A stretch of DNA of 64,000 bases from positions 40,843,524 through 40,907,523 of the forward strand of contig NC_080670.1 in NCBI RefSeq assembly GCF_030247195.1, written 5' to 3'. The notes under the pieces were generated by a model. It saw only the letters and a list, made by a program, of their open reading frames with translations. It did not search any database and was not told the DNA's origin. The position numbers and the translations under genes are program-made. This stretch comes from Topomyia yanbarensis. Taxonomy: Eukaryota > Arthropoda > Insecta > Diptera > Culicidae. The number at the start of each line of letters is the position of its first letter. Within the stretch, counting starts at the first letter, position 1. Positions 20,368-31,263 of this stretch are shown one piece after another.

Positions 20368-21800
20368 CCCGGTCAAAAAAAATACGGACGAGCATGGCCA
20401 GGCGATTTAAACAGTTTGACGTTTGACTCAACTCGCCTGTGCTAATTGCCCCTAGGAACAAATGCAATTTGCGAATGCGATTTAAATGCAATTTCAATAC
20501 TTAGACAAATTTTCTGGTAGCTGAAATGGACTTATGGTTGTCTTTTGTGTTTTTCAAACATGGCGGTTCATGTTTGATTTAAGCTTAAAATTGTTTTTGT
20601 TTAAACAATTGGCGTGTTCTCGCTTGTATTTTGTTTGTCTAGTGCACTTCATTTAACCAACGAAGTTGAAAAAACTGGAATCGTGTGTAAGTATAGTGGA
20701 ACAAGATCTTAATGAAAGTCAGATTGTGGTAAGTTTTGGTGTGCAATACTAATTTCACCATTGATTCTTGCTATAGTTTGATGGTGATTATCTAGTGTAC
20801 TGATAAGTTTATGCGAGTAGGTAGTGAATCCGAAATTAAGTATTATTTGCGATTCTTTTATTAGGCAATTTAGGGCGCGTTCCCTGGGCGATTTAAGAGC
20901 GGGTAGAGCGGCAAAAAATGACGGCGGCAAATCGCCCAAATGTTGCATTTAAAATAGCCCCCTAATTGCCAGCAATTTGCTGGCAAGTTGAATGGCAATT
21001 AGCGCATCCGTGTTGGCAAATAGCCCCCCGTTAGCCAGCAACTTGCCCTTTTTGACTGGGCATAACCATTAGCTAGGTTCTTCCCAGTCAAAAAGGGCAA
21101 GTTGCAGGCTAACGGGGGGCTATTTGCCAACTCGGATGCGCTAATTGCCTTTCAATTTGCCAGGAAATTGCTGGCAATTAGGGGGCTACTTCAAATGCAA
21201 CATTTGGGCGATTTGCTGCCGTCATTTTTTTGCCGCCCAGCCCGCCCTTAAACCGCCCCCAAATCGCCCACGGAACGCGCCATTTAATCGCCCTTAATTG
21301 CCTAATATGAAAATTAAAAATTATACTTATTTTCGGATTCATTATCTATTCACATATACTTACCAGTATACTAGGTAATCACCACCAATTTATAGGAAGA
21401 ATCAAAGGTGAAATTGGTATTGCACACCAAAACTTATCACAATCTAACGTTCGTTAAGACTTTAGGTCAGAGATCTTGTTCTACTTACACACGATTCCAC
21501 AATTTTCTACATTCGTTGGCTAAATGAAGTGCACTAGACAAAAAATACAAGTGAGAACACACCAATTGTTCAAAAAACAATTTTAAGCTTAAGCCAAACA
21601 TGAACCGCCATGTTTGAAAAACGTAAAAAACAACCAAGTCCATTTCAGCCGCCAGAAAATTTGTCTAAGTATTGAAATTGCCTTTAAATCGCATTCGCAA
21701 ATTGCATTTGTTCCTAGGGGCAATTAGCACAGGCGAGTTGAATCAAACGTCAAATTTTTTAAATCGCCTGACCATGTTCGTCCGCATTTTTTTGACAGGG
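20368..21800. mobile_element. 1.4-kb near-perfect palindromic foldback element
   Basis: The arms 20368-21060 and 21083-21800 are inverted copies separated by only about 22 bases (21061-21082). The terminal sequence is CCCGGTCAAAAAAAATACGG on the left and, inverted, CCCTGTCAAAAAAATGCGG on the right. The inner third is GC-rich (GGCGATTT, TTGCCAGCAATTTGCTGGCAA and CCCCCC blocks), and the outer arms are AT-rich. No ORF spans it. A one-ended fragment occurs at 53791-53998. Any transcript crossing it would fold into a very long hairpin. Confidence 0.88.
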
Positions 21801-21828
21801 TTGTCTCGGGAACAAAGCTTTTCCTACC

Positions 21829-22578
21829 ATACACTGATAAAATAAAGTACCCATTAATGCGTAGAAAACTACGCATTTACAATAAAAGTGGAATAACCCA
21901 TGAAATGGGTAAAGAGTTTGTACCCATAAATGAGTACAGACCTTGTACGCCAACCTGGGTATGTTTACCAATTATTTTTCGCAGAACTGTTACAATAAAA
22001 TGCGTAAAAAATACCCATTAATGAAAATCGCGCCAGAATGAAAAATACTGTCAATAGAATTATTTCTGAATTTAAAAAAAAAGCGAAATAACATTAATTT
22101 CACGTTATTGTCTCCTTATAATAGTATAGGAATCTAGATCGAGATCCTATTCCAAAATTACTTAGCAAAATAAAACCGCCAACTGGATATATTTTTGATG
22201 GCTGGATCTTTTGGCTGCTCTAAAAATGCCGAACTGGTGCATATTTGCAGCATCCTCAATAGTCTAAACCACCGTGTTGTTCGGAGCATTGCCGAAATGT
22301 TCCGTTTCCGCCACGGACTCCGATGGAAGCCGATAATTTGCAGGTTCCGCTACGATCCTTAGTTTGCAGGTTAACTCGCTTGAAATAATTCTTAAGAATT
22401 TTTCACCCATTGTTAAGATCAATATACCTATTGACATTACCTCATCGAGTAGTTGTGAAATGGTTAAAAAGTACTCATTGTTAGAAACAAAAAAATACCC
22501 ATTTTTTGACAGCTCGAATAACTTCCGAAAATGGGCAATTTGTATACACAAAATGGGTAATGTTTTTTTACCGTGTAT
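21829..22578. mobile_element. ATACACTG-ended TIR element (MITE)
   Basis: ATACACTGATAAAAT...AGTACCCATT at the left pairs with AATGGGTAATGTTTTTTTACCGTGTAT at the right. The internal region repeats TACCCATTA-type motifs (21853, 21896, 21925, 22012, 22494 and 22545). ACC flanks both sides (21826-21828 and 22579-22581), which may be a 3-bp target duplication. No ORF is believable. Confidence 0.65.
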
Positions 22579-23084
22579 ACCGAAATGTAGTGATGGATTA
22601 TGCAAGAAGAATATTTGTTTTGTCGATAGTAGGTAATATGCTCTTTCGTGAGACCAAAGCATACATATGGAAGGACCAACATTACTTTTTTGCAGGCAGG
22701 TCAACAACCACCAATCTAGCCCAATTTACGTCGTATTGTATGTAAAACATCGAAGATGGATCACAAGTCGACACTATATACAGTGATGTTAAAGCTGCCT
22801 TTGATCGTGTAGACCACTCTCTTCTTCTGGCAAAGATCGAGCGGCTGGGTGCTCCATCAAATTTTACAGGATGGCTTAAATCATACCTCGTAGATCGTTC
22901 TGTGTCTGTGAAATTAGGAAGTAACATGCCATATAGCTTCATCAACTTGTCGGGTGTACCTCAAGGGAGCAATCTCGGACCGTTGCTTTTTTCTTTATTC
23001 TTCAACGACGTTTGCTATGTTACACCCCCAGTGTAAAAACTCATATAGAGTTCTATGCAAATGATTTCACTCACACTACTTGGG

Positions 23085-23312
23085 GGTTTGTTTTCCTCCA
23101 GCTGTCATATATAAAACTGTCAGCCAATTCAAACATTTGAATTAGCTCTCGTAAATTATTTATAATGGTGTTGGAATGCTCTATGTCGCTGTACAACTTA
23201 TTCGTGAGACGTACAATTCCGGTTGGCCATACTCCATCATGAAAATAATCCGACCGAAAAGTTATTTTCGATTTGTATTCCTCCATCTATGACAGGTGGA
23301 GGAAAACAAACC
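23085..23312. mobile_element. small TIR element inside the LINE RT
   Basis: GGTTTGTTTTCCTCCAGCTGTC at the left end is inverted at the right end (GACAGGTGGAGGAAAACAAACC). It is about 228 bp, separates the RT GPLLFS box from the YADD box, and has no ORF. I could not see a clear target duplication. Confidence 0.7.
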
Positions 23313-23676
23313 GTTGAACACACTAATACAGTTACAGATTGTCAAGTACTCTATACGCTGATGATCTAAAACTCTTTCTCATTGTGCGGTCAATAGAGGA
23401 CTACATCGAACTTCAGCGACATCTAGATGCTTTCTGTAACTGGTGTAATCGCAACTTGTTGGCTCTCAGTGTGTCCAAATGCTCTATAATATCTTTCCCG
23501 CGCAGAAAAAATCCAATTCTCTGGAGCTACAACATCGCCGGCCAATTGCTAGAGAGAGTGTCAGTTATTATAGACCTTGGTGTACTTCTGGACTCGCAAC
23601 TGACATTCAGAAACCATTACTCTCACGTTATAGCACAGGGAAATAGAAACCTTGGCTTCATAATAAGAATAGCCAA

Positions 23677-23849
23677 GGGGGAGTGGGCGTAGCGTATTGG
23701 TAAATTGATTGCCTTGTACGTAGCGCACCTGGGTTCGAGTCCCGACCCCGCACATAGGGTTAGAAATTTTTCCTAAGAGATTTTTCTAACCCGAAGAGAC
23801 GAATAACCTTAAGGTTATAAAACCTCTATAATTGAAATAAAAAAAAAAA
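23677..23849 (+). mobile_element. tRNA-derived SINE, copy 1
   Basis: The 173-bp element is flanked by a perfect 12-bp target duplication, AAGAATAGCCAA (23665-23676 and 23850-23861). It has a tRNA-like head with an A-box-like TAGCGTATTGGTAA and an exact B box, GGTTCGAGTCC. The body ends with the tail motif ACCTTAAGGTT...AAACCTC, then ATAATTGAAATAAAA. It inserted into the RT pseudogene. Transcription by RNA polymerase III is expected from the boxes. Copy 2 is at 47069-47230 and a decayed head at 60016-60088. Confidence 0.9.
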
Positions 23850-24417
23850 AAGAATAGCCAACGAGTTTAGGGGAGACTGAGGAGACTTGATCCCCGGGGA
23901 GACTTGATCCCATCATTGAAACTCAAAGGCGAATCAGAATACATTAATCGAATATACTAGAAAGTTGCGTAGTTTTATCTAAACATAAGTTTCTTTAACA
24001 CAAAAAAATAAATTGGACATGTGTTACCGAATTTTTACCGATTTAAAGAAAAAAATCTCAGAAGAACTGAACTTTTATACAATTGATAAAGTCACCCACT
24101 GCATACTATACTTTTGCATACAGAAATACAGGAGAATGTCAATTATACGCTATGATTAAGCTGATTTTTGTTTTCAACTATATTTGTACTAAAGTTTGCT
24201 GAAATAGATGCTATGGGTTCACTTGATCCCTTCAAACTCGTGGAGATTTGATCCCCTTCGCCATGCTTCATACACACTACTGAAAATAACCAAATTCAAA
24301 CCAGAACAATTGAAGTCATTGTTGCCATAAAATAACAAAAAAACCGTCAAAAATGAACGTTTCATCATTAAGTTCTACAAGATGACGACACGAATGAACT
24401 CATGATGAGTGCAGTTC

Positions 24418-24545
24418 ATGTTTGACAATTCTCGGTGGTTTGTTTACCCTGTCAGTTGCGTGAGTGCGAGTGCAACGGGTGCTCATCTGTTACATTCGAA
24501 CTCGCGTAACTTTCATGTAAACAAACCACCGAGAATTGCCAAACG
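24418..24545. repeat. hairpin with 24-bp arms
   Basis: ACAATTCTCGGTGGTTTGTTTAC at about 24425-24447 is inverted at about 24516-24539. The short GC-richer loop reads GAGTGCGAGTGCAACGGGTGC. It could be a small nested MITE; no target duplication was identified. Confidence 0.55.
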
Positions 24546-24918
24546 AAGTTCATCCAGCTCATTTTGTAGGGTTATGTCGGTTGGTGTAAAACCTAATACA
24601 AAAACTTAACTGTAAATGTTTACTACAGCATACATAGCAACCATGCATCCCACATTTGACGTTCCTCAACCATAATAACGACAGCTTTCAAATAATTGCA
24701 CAGAGATTTGGGAAATTCGTAATAAAAATTAGGTGAGAGATGGGTAATATGTAGTAACAAAAATAGTAATATCTAATCACAACAATTTAATCAATACCAC
24801 AATACATTTATAACATTGAATGGAGTTAGGTACCTATTTTTGCCCTATTAGGAAGGGTACCACATAATTTCATTATTAATTTTATTATTTCAGCTTCTTT
24901 GCTTTGTTATTAGGAGCC

Positions 24919-24968
24919 ATTTTTTTTATTTCGTTTATGGAGGTTTTAGCCTTAAGGTCATTCGCCTC
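24919..24968 (-). mobile_element. 50-bp 5'-truncated retroposon tail with 12-bp target duplication
   Basis: TTATTAGGAGCC occurs at 24907-24918 and 24969-24980 and flanks 50 bases. On the minus strand these read GAGGCGAATGACCTTAAGG..., AAAACCTCC and an A-rich tail. That matches the last ~45 bases of the SINE copies at 23.7 and 47.1 kb but has no tRNA head. It is either an extremely truncated SINE or a copy of the partner LINE tail. Confidence 0.8.
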
Positions 24969-25789
24969 TTATTAGGAGCCAATATAATAACAAAATTGTC
25001 TTGAGAATGGTGAAAATCTTCTGTTTGAGCACAGCAAAAACTCTAATCGAGTACCCCAATTATCGCAACACCATTTGAGCCAATGCGTTGAGCAAAGATG
25101 GCAGACGCTGTTCTAACCAAAGGCTTCAGATGGGTAGGATGATAATAGAAACAGGGTAAAAATAGGCTTATTGCCATACATGCTCTTTTAAACACGTTTT
25201 CAAAAAATAATCAAGTCTCCACAAATTAGGGATAATCAAAGAATTTTCCATTTTTTGTTGTTTTCCAAAAATGCTCATATCTCATGTCCAGTATAATATT
25301 TCCATGTAATTTTTTTATGATTATCAGTCAACCCTAGAAACAATATAAAACTACAAAAAATACATAGTTTTTTTTTATCATTCCACGGAGTAGGATTGAA
25401 AAATAAAAAAGGGGATCAAGTCTCCTCAGTCTCCCCGACTGTTCCATATTGTCTGCAGGCATTGTATTTTCACTTGTTCGGTCTGTCCTGGAAGCTTTCG
25501 CAGCCATTTGGTGTCCTTATATGAGAATTTGGACTAACAGAATTGAAGCAGTACAAGCAAGATTCCTCCGCTTTGCTCTTAGAACTTTGCCGTAACCCAA
25601 CAGAGCTACCACCATCGCTGTCGTCTGCTCGATGTGGAAACTCAGGCAAAAAGGCGAAATACATTCAGAGCGGTACTTGTTGGGAAAATATTGACTGGCC
25701 AAATGGATGGCCCAGATATTCTCTCACAAATCATCACAAACTTTTTATTCACAGTCCCAAACACTTCAAATGTGTCCCCCCCCCCGGTT

Positions 25790-26417
25790 TGGGAACAATT
25801 TTTCACTAGTGGTCTATCCCCCATATGCTTGTTCATAGGTCAGTGGCGCCATAATTGCAAATGTGTCCACAGTACCAACTACAAATATATTTAAAATGAC
25901 CGTTAAAGCGGGCGAAGCATTGGTTTCAAGTGTTATGTTTGTTAGTCTGTGGATACACTGGGCATTGGTTGCTCCATGCTATGAGGTTTATATCAACATT
26001 TAATTTCTTTTTACTTCTAACTTTTTGCCAGTTTGCGCAATTATTTTCTACCGATTTACACTTTACAGTCTTTCAACCGGATGATTGCCACTACAAATTG
26101 GGCATGTCATAAATTCGACTATACATTCAGCAATTGATGATGTGTTTTGAATTGAACAAACAACATTTCTCCTAACATTTGCACAGTCATTTCGGATCAC
26201 AAAAAAAAAAACTTAAAAAGAACAGTACCCTTAGAATCATTTTTTATTCTTTCTATACAACCAGTCTAGTGTATATATGTTTTGTGCCCCGCTTCGAAAT
26301 TTTTTCCACAGTACCATAAAAGTTCCTTGCTCACGACATTCTAATTTATAAAACTCTACATAGAACCACGTAACTAATCAATCATTCGTTTTTTTTGTTC
26401 ACTGTTCACTCCTACAG
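25790..26417. other. intron preceding the receptor exon
   Basis: No repeat was recognised. The last 25 bases form a pyrimidine-rich acceptor (TTTTTTTTGTTCACTGTTCACTCCTACAG). Confidence 0.5.
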
Positions 26418-26687
26418 AAATTCCAGTACCGGGACCGGGATCTCGCCTCCTGCACGTTCCTCGAGAACGAACAGTTCTCCCGTGTTGCCTTCCACATCGC
26501 GTTCTTCTCCAGCTCGTACCTGGTGCCACTGGTGCTGATTAGCGTGCTGTACATGTGCATGCTGTCCCGGCTGTGGCGGTCCTCCGTCGGGGGACGTTCC
26601 GCCGAGTCGAAGAAGAGCAAAAAACGTGTCACCCGGTTGGTAGTGGTCGTGGTTGCTGCCTTCGCTTCGCTGTGGTTCCCAATACAG
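26418..26687 (+). CDS. allatostatin-A receptor-like GPCR, internal exon (ECL2-TM6)
   Basis: This 270-bp exon (90 codons, phase 0 at both ends) is bounded by CTCCTACAG and GTGAGT. It encodes the end of extracellular loop 2 with its conserved cysteine (DLASCTFLENE), TM5 (VAFHIAFFSSSYLVPLVLI, then SVLYMCML), a basic third intracellular loop (SRLWRSS...ESKKSKKRVTR) and TM6 (LVVVVVAAFASLWFPIQ). LWFP stands in for the usual CWxP. The RLWR...KKRVTR-V-V...SLWxPxQ pattern is typical of insect allatostatin-A receptors, relatives of galanin receptors that couple neuropeptide binding to G proteins at the plasma membrane. High GC codon use contrasts with the AT-rich flanks. Other peptide receptors of the galanin/somatostatin group are the alternative. 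Confidence 0.9.
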
Positions 26688-26691
26688 GTGA

Positions 26692-27911
26692 GTACGATCC
26701 GTCCGATGGCACTAATTGGCTTCAATTAGCTCTGTGATGGGACAGCGAACACTATAGGAGGGACCATTCCATTGAACACTCTCAGTAAGGCTGGACCCGT
26801 GATAGCTTGGCAGCTCGCTTCAACATCAGGTACCAAAAATGATTGAACTATTTGCAGACCCATTCGCGTCGAATATTGCCGTTTTCTGTTAGTAGAGTTG
26901 GCAGACGATGCTGGGTATAATGTTGAGATAGATGCTAACAATGTGTTTACACTACGAGTTTGCGGCGTGGTGAATTTTCGAGGAGCAGATTTGTTGGAAC
27001 CCATTCGAGCATGAAACATTGGGAATGGGTGCTAGAGTCGTTTGATTTTATATGTGCGATATGAGGCAAACGACTAGTTAAAATTGACCGATCATTAGCA
27101 CTATCAGGGTACAGTTATTAAATTTGAATCTCGCTTTGCGAGCACAACTTATCAATAACTTCAAAACGGAACACCAGCCATCTCACTTTTCAAAATTTTG
27201 TGAAATATTCATTCTACACAAAATTCCTCATAAAAGCTTCACCAAGCAGAAGATATCATCTTTAAGTTCATTCGCGTGTCTCACCTCCTGTAGTGAAGTA
27301 TTCCTAAATCATATCAGGTGTGTGCAAAAATTTACCGCTCACCTTCTAAGACTTTTAATCTTAGCTAAGTTGAGCTCTCGCCATCACGGTTATTCTCGGT
27401 GGATCTTCTTACATGTTACAGATCAGGTACGTGCCGTCATTCGTGCATGGGGCAATTTTTCACCCATCGCACGTACGAGACCTTGTGTAATATGTATGCA
27501 TCCAGCATCCTGGCTATGCCGACGGGACTCAAACACGGTTTAGTAGGGCGTGGAACGATTATTTAGCTCTTTATCCCTGTCCGTTGCTGGGTTTAGTGAA
27601 TGTTTTCTTGTGATAGCATTTGTGAATATATGGAACTGAGAAGTATTAAAAAGCTATGAATTACACATCAGATTACAAAGGGGCGGAGTTAATCTGTCAG
27701 ACAGTGCAGTATTATCTTTGTTTTTTTTTAAAGATATCTATATCTTTTAATACCACTGAATGTATGGAGCGAGGTTTATGAGAAATACTTTTACTGCCAT
27801 GTCTTTGTCTTGTTATATTTGTCGTAAAATAATAGGAAAGAGTGGCATCAGCTCTGTAGCCAGGATTTTGTTTCGGTGGGGGCATTAGTCTCGATAACTC
27901 ACTGGACAAAC
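26692..27911. other. unassigned intronic sequence
   Basis: A 97-residue minus-strand open frame (26726-27019) and a 139-residue plus-strand frame (27124-27543) resemble nothing I know and are probably fortuitous. Confidence 0.35.
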
Positions 27912-27940
27912 TTTTTTTATTCAATTCGTTTATTTGATTA

Positions 27941-27968
27941 GGCACGTTTGCGTTAGCTTAAAGGTGCC
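27941..27968 (-). other. 3'-terminal stem-loop, I-type copy A
   Basis: GGCAC pairs with GTGCC around a loop containing AAGCTAACGC. It is followed by AATCAAATAAACGAATTG and the A-rich tail. Confidence 0.65.
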
Positions 27969-28009
27969 AATTTTGTTTTTTTTTGCATTTTAAAATACTT
28001 AAAACAAGG

Positions 28010-28256
28010 AAGGAGCGGATCCAGAAAAATATTTCGGGAGGGGTCCGAAATCTTGATTTTGAAATGAGCATTGCACAATATGTTATACGTCAAAACCTCA
28101 TTTAAAGAAAATCAGTTTTGGTGGTCAAATTTGGTTTGAAATGATTTTAAGTTGGAAACTAACAAAAAAATAAAACTAATTTAAAATTTCTTAATAAGTT
28201 GAAAATTTTCGGAGGGGGTCCGGACCCCCAGGACCCTCCCCCTGGATCCGCCACTG
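28010..28256. mobile_element. MITE with GGCGGATCCAG termini
   Basis: The right end inverts to CAGTGGCGGATCCAGGGGGA, and the left end is a degenerate AAGGAGCGGATCCAGAA. The intact equivalent at 30820-30840 lacks it, so it inserted into the I-type 3' UTR. AAGG borders both sides. The CAG...start suggests a hAT-like origin, but an 8-bp duplication is not visible. Confidence 0.65.
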
Positions 28257-28936
28257 AAGGGGATTACATGTTGATATTTTTTTTTAAATGAAGCTAAGGA
28301 GATTTTATAGCTACCTATACATATATACATAAGGGGTTATTTAAATTTTCGTATGATTAGGTGGGTCATTTTGTTTTTATGGCCAAATGGTTTGAAATTA
28401 AGGGGGACAATTTTTTTTAAATATCCTAAAACTATGAATAACTAGAGGGCGTGATTTAATTTTGTAAAGATTCGGAGATATTAATTAGAATTATTTTATG
28501 TGGTTTTCAACGAGATTATGTAATATAATAGTTAGAACTAGAAGAGACAGGAAGAGCTAAATGCTTCGGGAAGATTTTTGGTGGAGGGGGGGGGGGGGTA
28601 GGGGGTAATACTTTTGGGTATAAGAGTCAGGGTAGGGAGGGTGGACAAAGATGGCAGGGGAGAAAGTTATTAACTTTCATTTTCAGGCATCGGGAGATCA
28701 ACGGACTATCGGGTGGTCTTCATCAGGAAGAATTATATACAGGGACACCGGGTGTTCCTCCTCGAATCTGCAGGGGTTTCTCCAGACGATTTCGTAATAC
28801 GGCTCAGATGCGGATCGGAAAGACTTCGAGTAGCGCATGTGATTTGTGCGTAGGTCGCCTTGGAGTCGCATCAAACCTTCGTGGATGTATGGCACTGGCG
28901 GAAGATGGCACTTCTGAGAATGATAAAAAAGGACAG

Positions 28937-29182
28937 TTAAATTTGTATATTGATGGTTTTTAGGAAAGTGTATACGAGGGACATATAGAGGAGATCGCGG
29001 CTTGCCAGAACATCTCGAACCGGGACGTTGGGTGAGCTTCCTCGGGTCTGGAGGGTGTCCATAAGCCGAGACCTGGCGGAACTCGATGCACGCCCAGACA
29101 ATGTGCTCGATATCGTAATAGCCGCCGCCACAAGCGCAGATACCTCAATCCACGAGCCCAATACGTCTTTCATAAACGTCAC
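28937..29182 (-). pseudogene. ORF2 C-terminal remnant of copy A
   Basis: Residues SSARSRLMDTLQTRGS, then VPVRDVLASRDLLYMSLVY and FLKTINIQI, match the end of ORF2 in copy C (36000-35867). The Cys-His motif upstream is lost to deletion and frameshift. Confidence 0.8.
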
Positions 29183-29478
29183 CTTCTAGGGCTAGCTTAG
29201 CTAAGGAGTCCGCCTTCTCATTGTCCGGAATGGAGTAATGAGAAGGGACCAAAACCAAGGTAATCTGGAAAGATTTGTCTGATAAAGCACTCAGTAGCTC
29301 CTGTATTTATCCTACCATGTTCCCACCCGGTTATTGTACGAAGAAAGTTGATCCTTTGTTGGCATTTCTGTTTCAGATACCTAATTTGGCATCCCCAGAT
29401 ACCCTTCGAGTCGAACCAGACCCCTATATATTTTACTGTGAAGACCTGAGCTATAGTTTGACCCATTAATAGAAGCTG

Positions 29479-29976
29479 TTATTGTGCTGGTTCATGCTTC
29501 CTAGAAAAAAAAACTAGCCCAGTTTTCTCCGTGGAGAATTCGATACCCAGTTTAATAGCCCAAGCAGACAAATTGTCCAAGGTATTCTGTAATTGTCCTT
29601 GTAGATCGACAGCTTTAAGTCCCGTTACAGAAACCACGCCATCGTCTGCAAGTTGCCTTAACGTGCAGGAATTGTCAAGACATTCATCAATGTCGTTGAC
29701 ATATAAATTGTATAACAGAGGGCTTGGACATGAGCCCTGGGGAAGGCCCATGTAACTGAATCGTGATGTCGATAAGTCACCATGCGAAAAATGCATGTGC
29801 TTTTCCGACAACAAGTTTAGTAAAAAGTTGTTTAAAGTCGCTGAAAGACCATGCTGGTGCACCTTCTCTGAAAGAATGTTGATAGAAACTGAATCAAAAG
29901 CCCCCTTTATATCTAAGAACACTGATGCCATCTGCTCTTTGCTAGCATAGGCCATTTTAATTTCGGTTGAGAGCAA
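29479..29976 (-). pseudogene. ORF2 reverse-transcriptase core of copy A
   Basis: This 165-residue open segment contains FLDIKGAFDSVS, MGLPQGSCPSP and LADDGVVSVTG. It is nearly identical to 37400-37925 of copy C. Differences include GSCPSP for GSCLSP. It is interrupted upstream by a frameshift and downstream at FSRKHEPAQ. Confidence 0.9.
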
Positions 29977-30725
29977 CGCAAGAAAATCGTTCGTCCTTTT
30001 GCCTTTGCGAAAGCCAAATTGTGTATCTGACAGTAAGCCATTTGCTTACTGACCCAATTATCGAGGCGGGATAGAATCATTTTCTCGAACAACTTCCGGA
30101 TACAGAATAGCGTTGCGATCGGTCGATATGAATTGTGGTCGGAGGCTGGTTTTTGGATGGCGATAACTTTCACTTGCCTCTAATCGTGTAGGACAATGTT
30201 AGCCTCAAGAAACTTCTCTTGGCAGATTCTGGCAGATTGTTCAACCAGTTGAATTTGATTCTGTCTGGCTCTGCAGCTTTATTGTTAGACGACAAGAGAG
30301 CAAGTGAGAACTCCACCATCGAAAAAGGTGTTTCGTTCGCGCTATCGTGAGGGGCGGTAGATCTGCTGTGCCGGGGCAGAATCCGGACAAACCTTCTTGG
30401 CGAAATCGAATATCCAACGGTTTGAATATTCCACGCTCTCATTAGTACTGTTTAGGTTTCGCATACGTCGGACTGTTCCCCACAGAGTGCTCATCGATAT
30501 TTCCCTCGGTAATCCGTCGACGGACCGGCGCTAATAACCGCGTTTCTTGGCTTTAATCAAACTCTTCATTCGCTTATCTAATGTCGCGTACTGTCGAAAA
30601 CTAGCGGGTAACCCGTCGTTCCGGAAGGTCTTATACGCGGCGGCCTTCTCTGCGTACACGTCTGAGCACTCTTTGTCCCACCAAGGATTTGGAGAACGTT
30701 TTTGTATGTTCGCGCCGGGTACTGG

Positions 30726-30849
30726 CTTATTATTATTATTCAAATCGTTTATTTGATAAGGCACGTTGCGTTAGCTTAAAGGTGCCAATTTTGTTTTGTT
30801 TTACATTTTAAATTGCTTAAAACTAGGGGATTACATATTGATTTTTTGA
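30726..30849 (-). mobile_element. severely 5'-truncated I-type copy (3' tail only)
   Basis: About 122 bases of I-type 3' UTR with tail TTATTATTATT (AAT repeats on the minus strand). The hairpin GGCAC/GTGCC lies at 30760-30786. It abuts the truncated 5' end of copy A, so copy A probably inserted into or beside the A-rich tail of this older fragment. Confidence 0.75.
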
Positions 30850-31263
30850 AGTAGAATACTTCTAACGTTTCAATATGGGGTCCCGTTTCAAAAATTTCAG
30901 TTGAGAAATTTTCCCAGATTTGAAATGCGAATATCTTCCGTTCTACTGGACGAAATCGCAATATTTTTGCACTATCTGATCGGAAATTTGTGCACGTATT
31001 TCGTATTAAATTTCGGAATTACTGCGACTACTATAAATAAACCAAAACAAGGATTTTCAGAAAACAGCGAGGAAAATGCGCAATTTGCCAGCATATCCCA
31101 CGCAGAGCCGTCAAAAAGGAGCATGTAAGCGTTTCATTACATACGGGAATGTTATATATACAGGTCACGCGAGCTTGTTTTGTATCAGTGGGTGCTCGCT
31201 TACCACACGAGCAACATGCTCGTCCGGACGGTACAATGAGCGGTATCATGTTTGCGTTCCCGT
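30850..31263 (+). promoter_or_regulatory. histone intergenic spacer relic upstream of the H4 relic
   Basis: Blocks such as TCTAACGTTTCAATATGGGG, GTCCCGTTTCAAAAATTTC and TGCGAATATCTTCCGTT recur in modified form at 32345-32470 and 33880-33975, and inverted at 46010-46195. Its position immediately before H4-derived sequence and the recurrence beside other histone relics suggest spacer or promoter DNA of an old histone repeat unit. Confidence 0.55.

Larger units (their letters stand above)
23870..25436. mobile_element. TIR element with GGGGAGACT...GGAGACTTGATCCCC ends
   Basis: The left end, GGGGAGACTGAGGAGACTTGATCCCC, recurs inverted as the last bases, ending at 25436. Further GATCCCC/ACTTGATCCC motifs occur at 23898, 24220 and 24248. 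The 1.57-kb element splits the LINE RT between residues NEF and the SLVRS region. It encodes no transposase that I recognise and contains a hairpin (24418-24545) and a 50-bp retroposed tail (24919-24968). Its ends resemble the element at 14456-15452. Confidence 0.75.
22620..25780 (+). pseudogene. broken Jockey/CR1-group LINE reverse transcriptase, split by insertions
   Basis: The pieces read in order. At 22630-23030: AYIWKDQHYFFAGRSTTTN, then AAFDRVDHSLLLAKIERLG and SGVPQGSNLGPLLFSLFFND. At 23338-23676: YADDLKLF, LSVSKCSIISFPR, DLGVLLDSQLTF and GFIIRIA. At 25437-25780: SLVRSVLEAFAAIWCPYMRI, then RFLRFALRTLP and RRNTFRAVLVGKILTGQMDG. The YADD box is intact, but stops and frameshifts interrupt the frame. 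It is cut by a TIR element (23085-23312), a SINE (23677-23849) and a larger TIR element (23870-25436). The host LINE is therefore older than all of these. The clade call rests on motif style only. Confidence 0.85.
27912..30725 (-). pseudogene. decayed I-type retrotransposon copy A (3' tail to ORF2 5' part)
   Basis: On the minus strand a fragment starts in the ORF2 linker after the endonuclease (NPWWDKECSDVYAEKAAAYK, ending at 30725). It continues through RT motifs (QMASVFLDIKGAFDS, GLPQGSCPSPLLYNLYV, LADDGVVS) to part of the YLG region. It then jumps to C-terminal residues (29182-28937), with most of RNase H deleted. The 3' UTR and the terminal hairpin with A tail (27912-27968) are present. 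Frame lesions around 30040-30240, 30440 and 30530 match those of copy C at 35.2-40.5 kb. A TIR element (28010-28256) sits in its 3' UTR. Confidence 0.85.

Noticed and set aside
23690..23760. Possible functional tRNA gene
   Set aside because: A and B boxes are present but no cloverleaf acceptor stem can be completed, and the sequence continues into a SINE body and A-rich tail with target duplications.
26726..27019. 97-residue minus-strand ORF as a gene
   Set aside because: No motif, no splice context and no repeat relationship.
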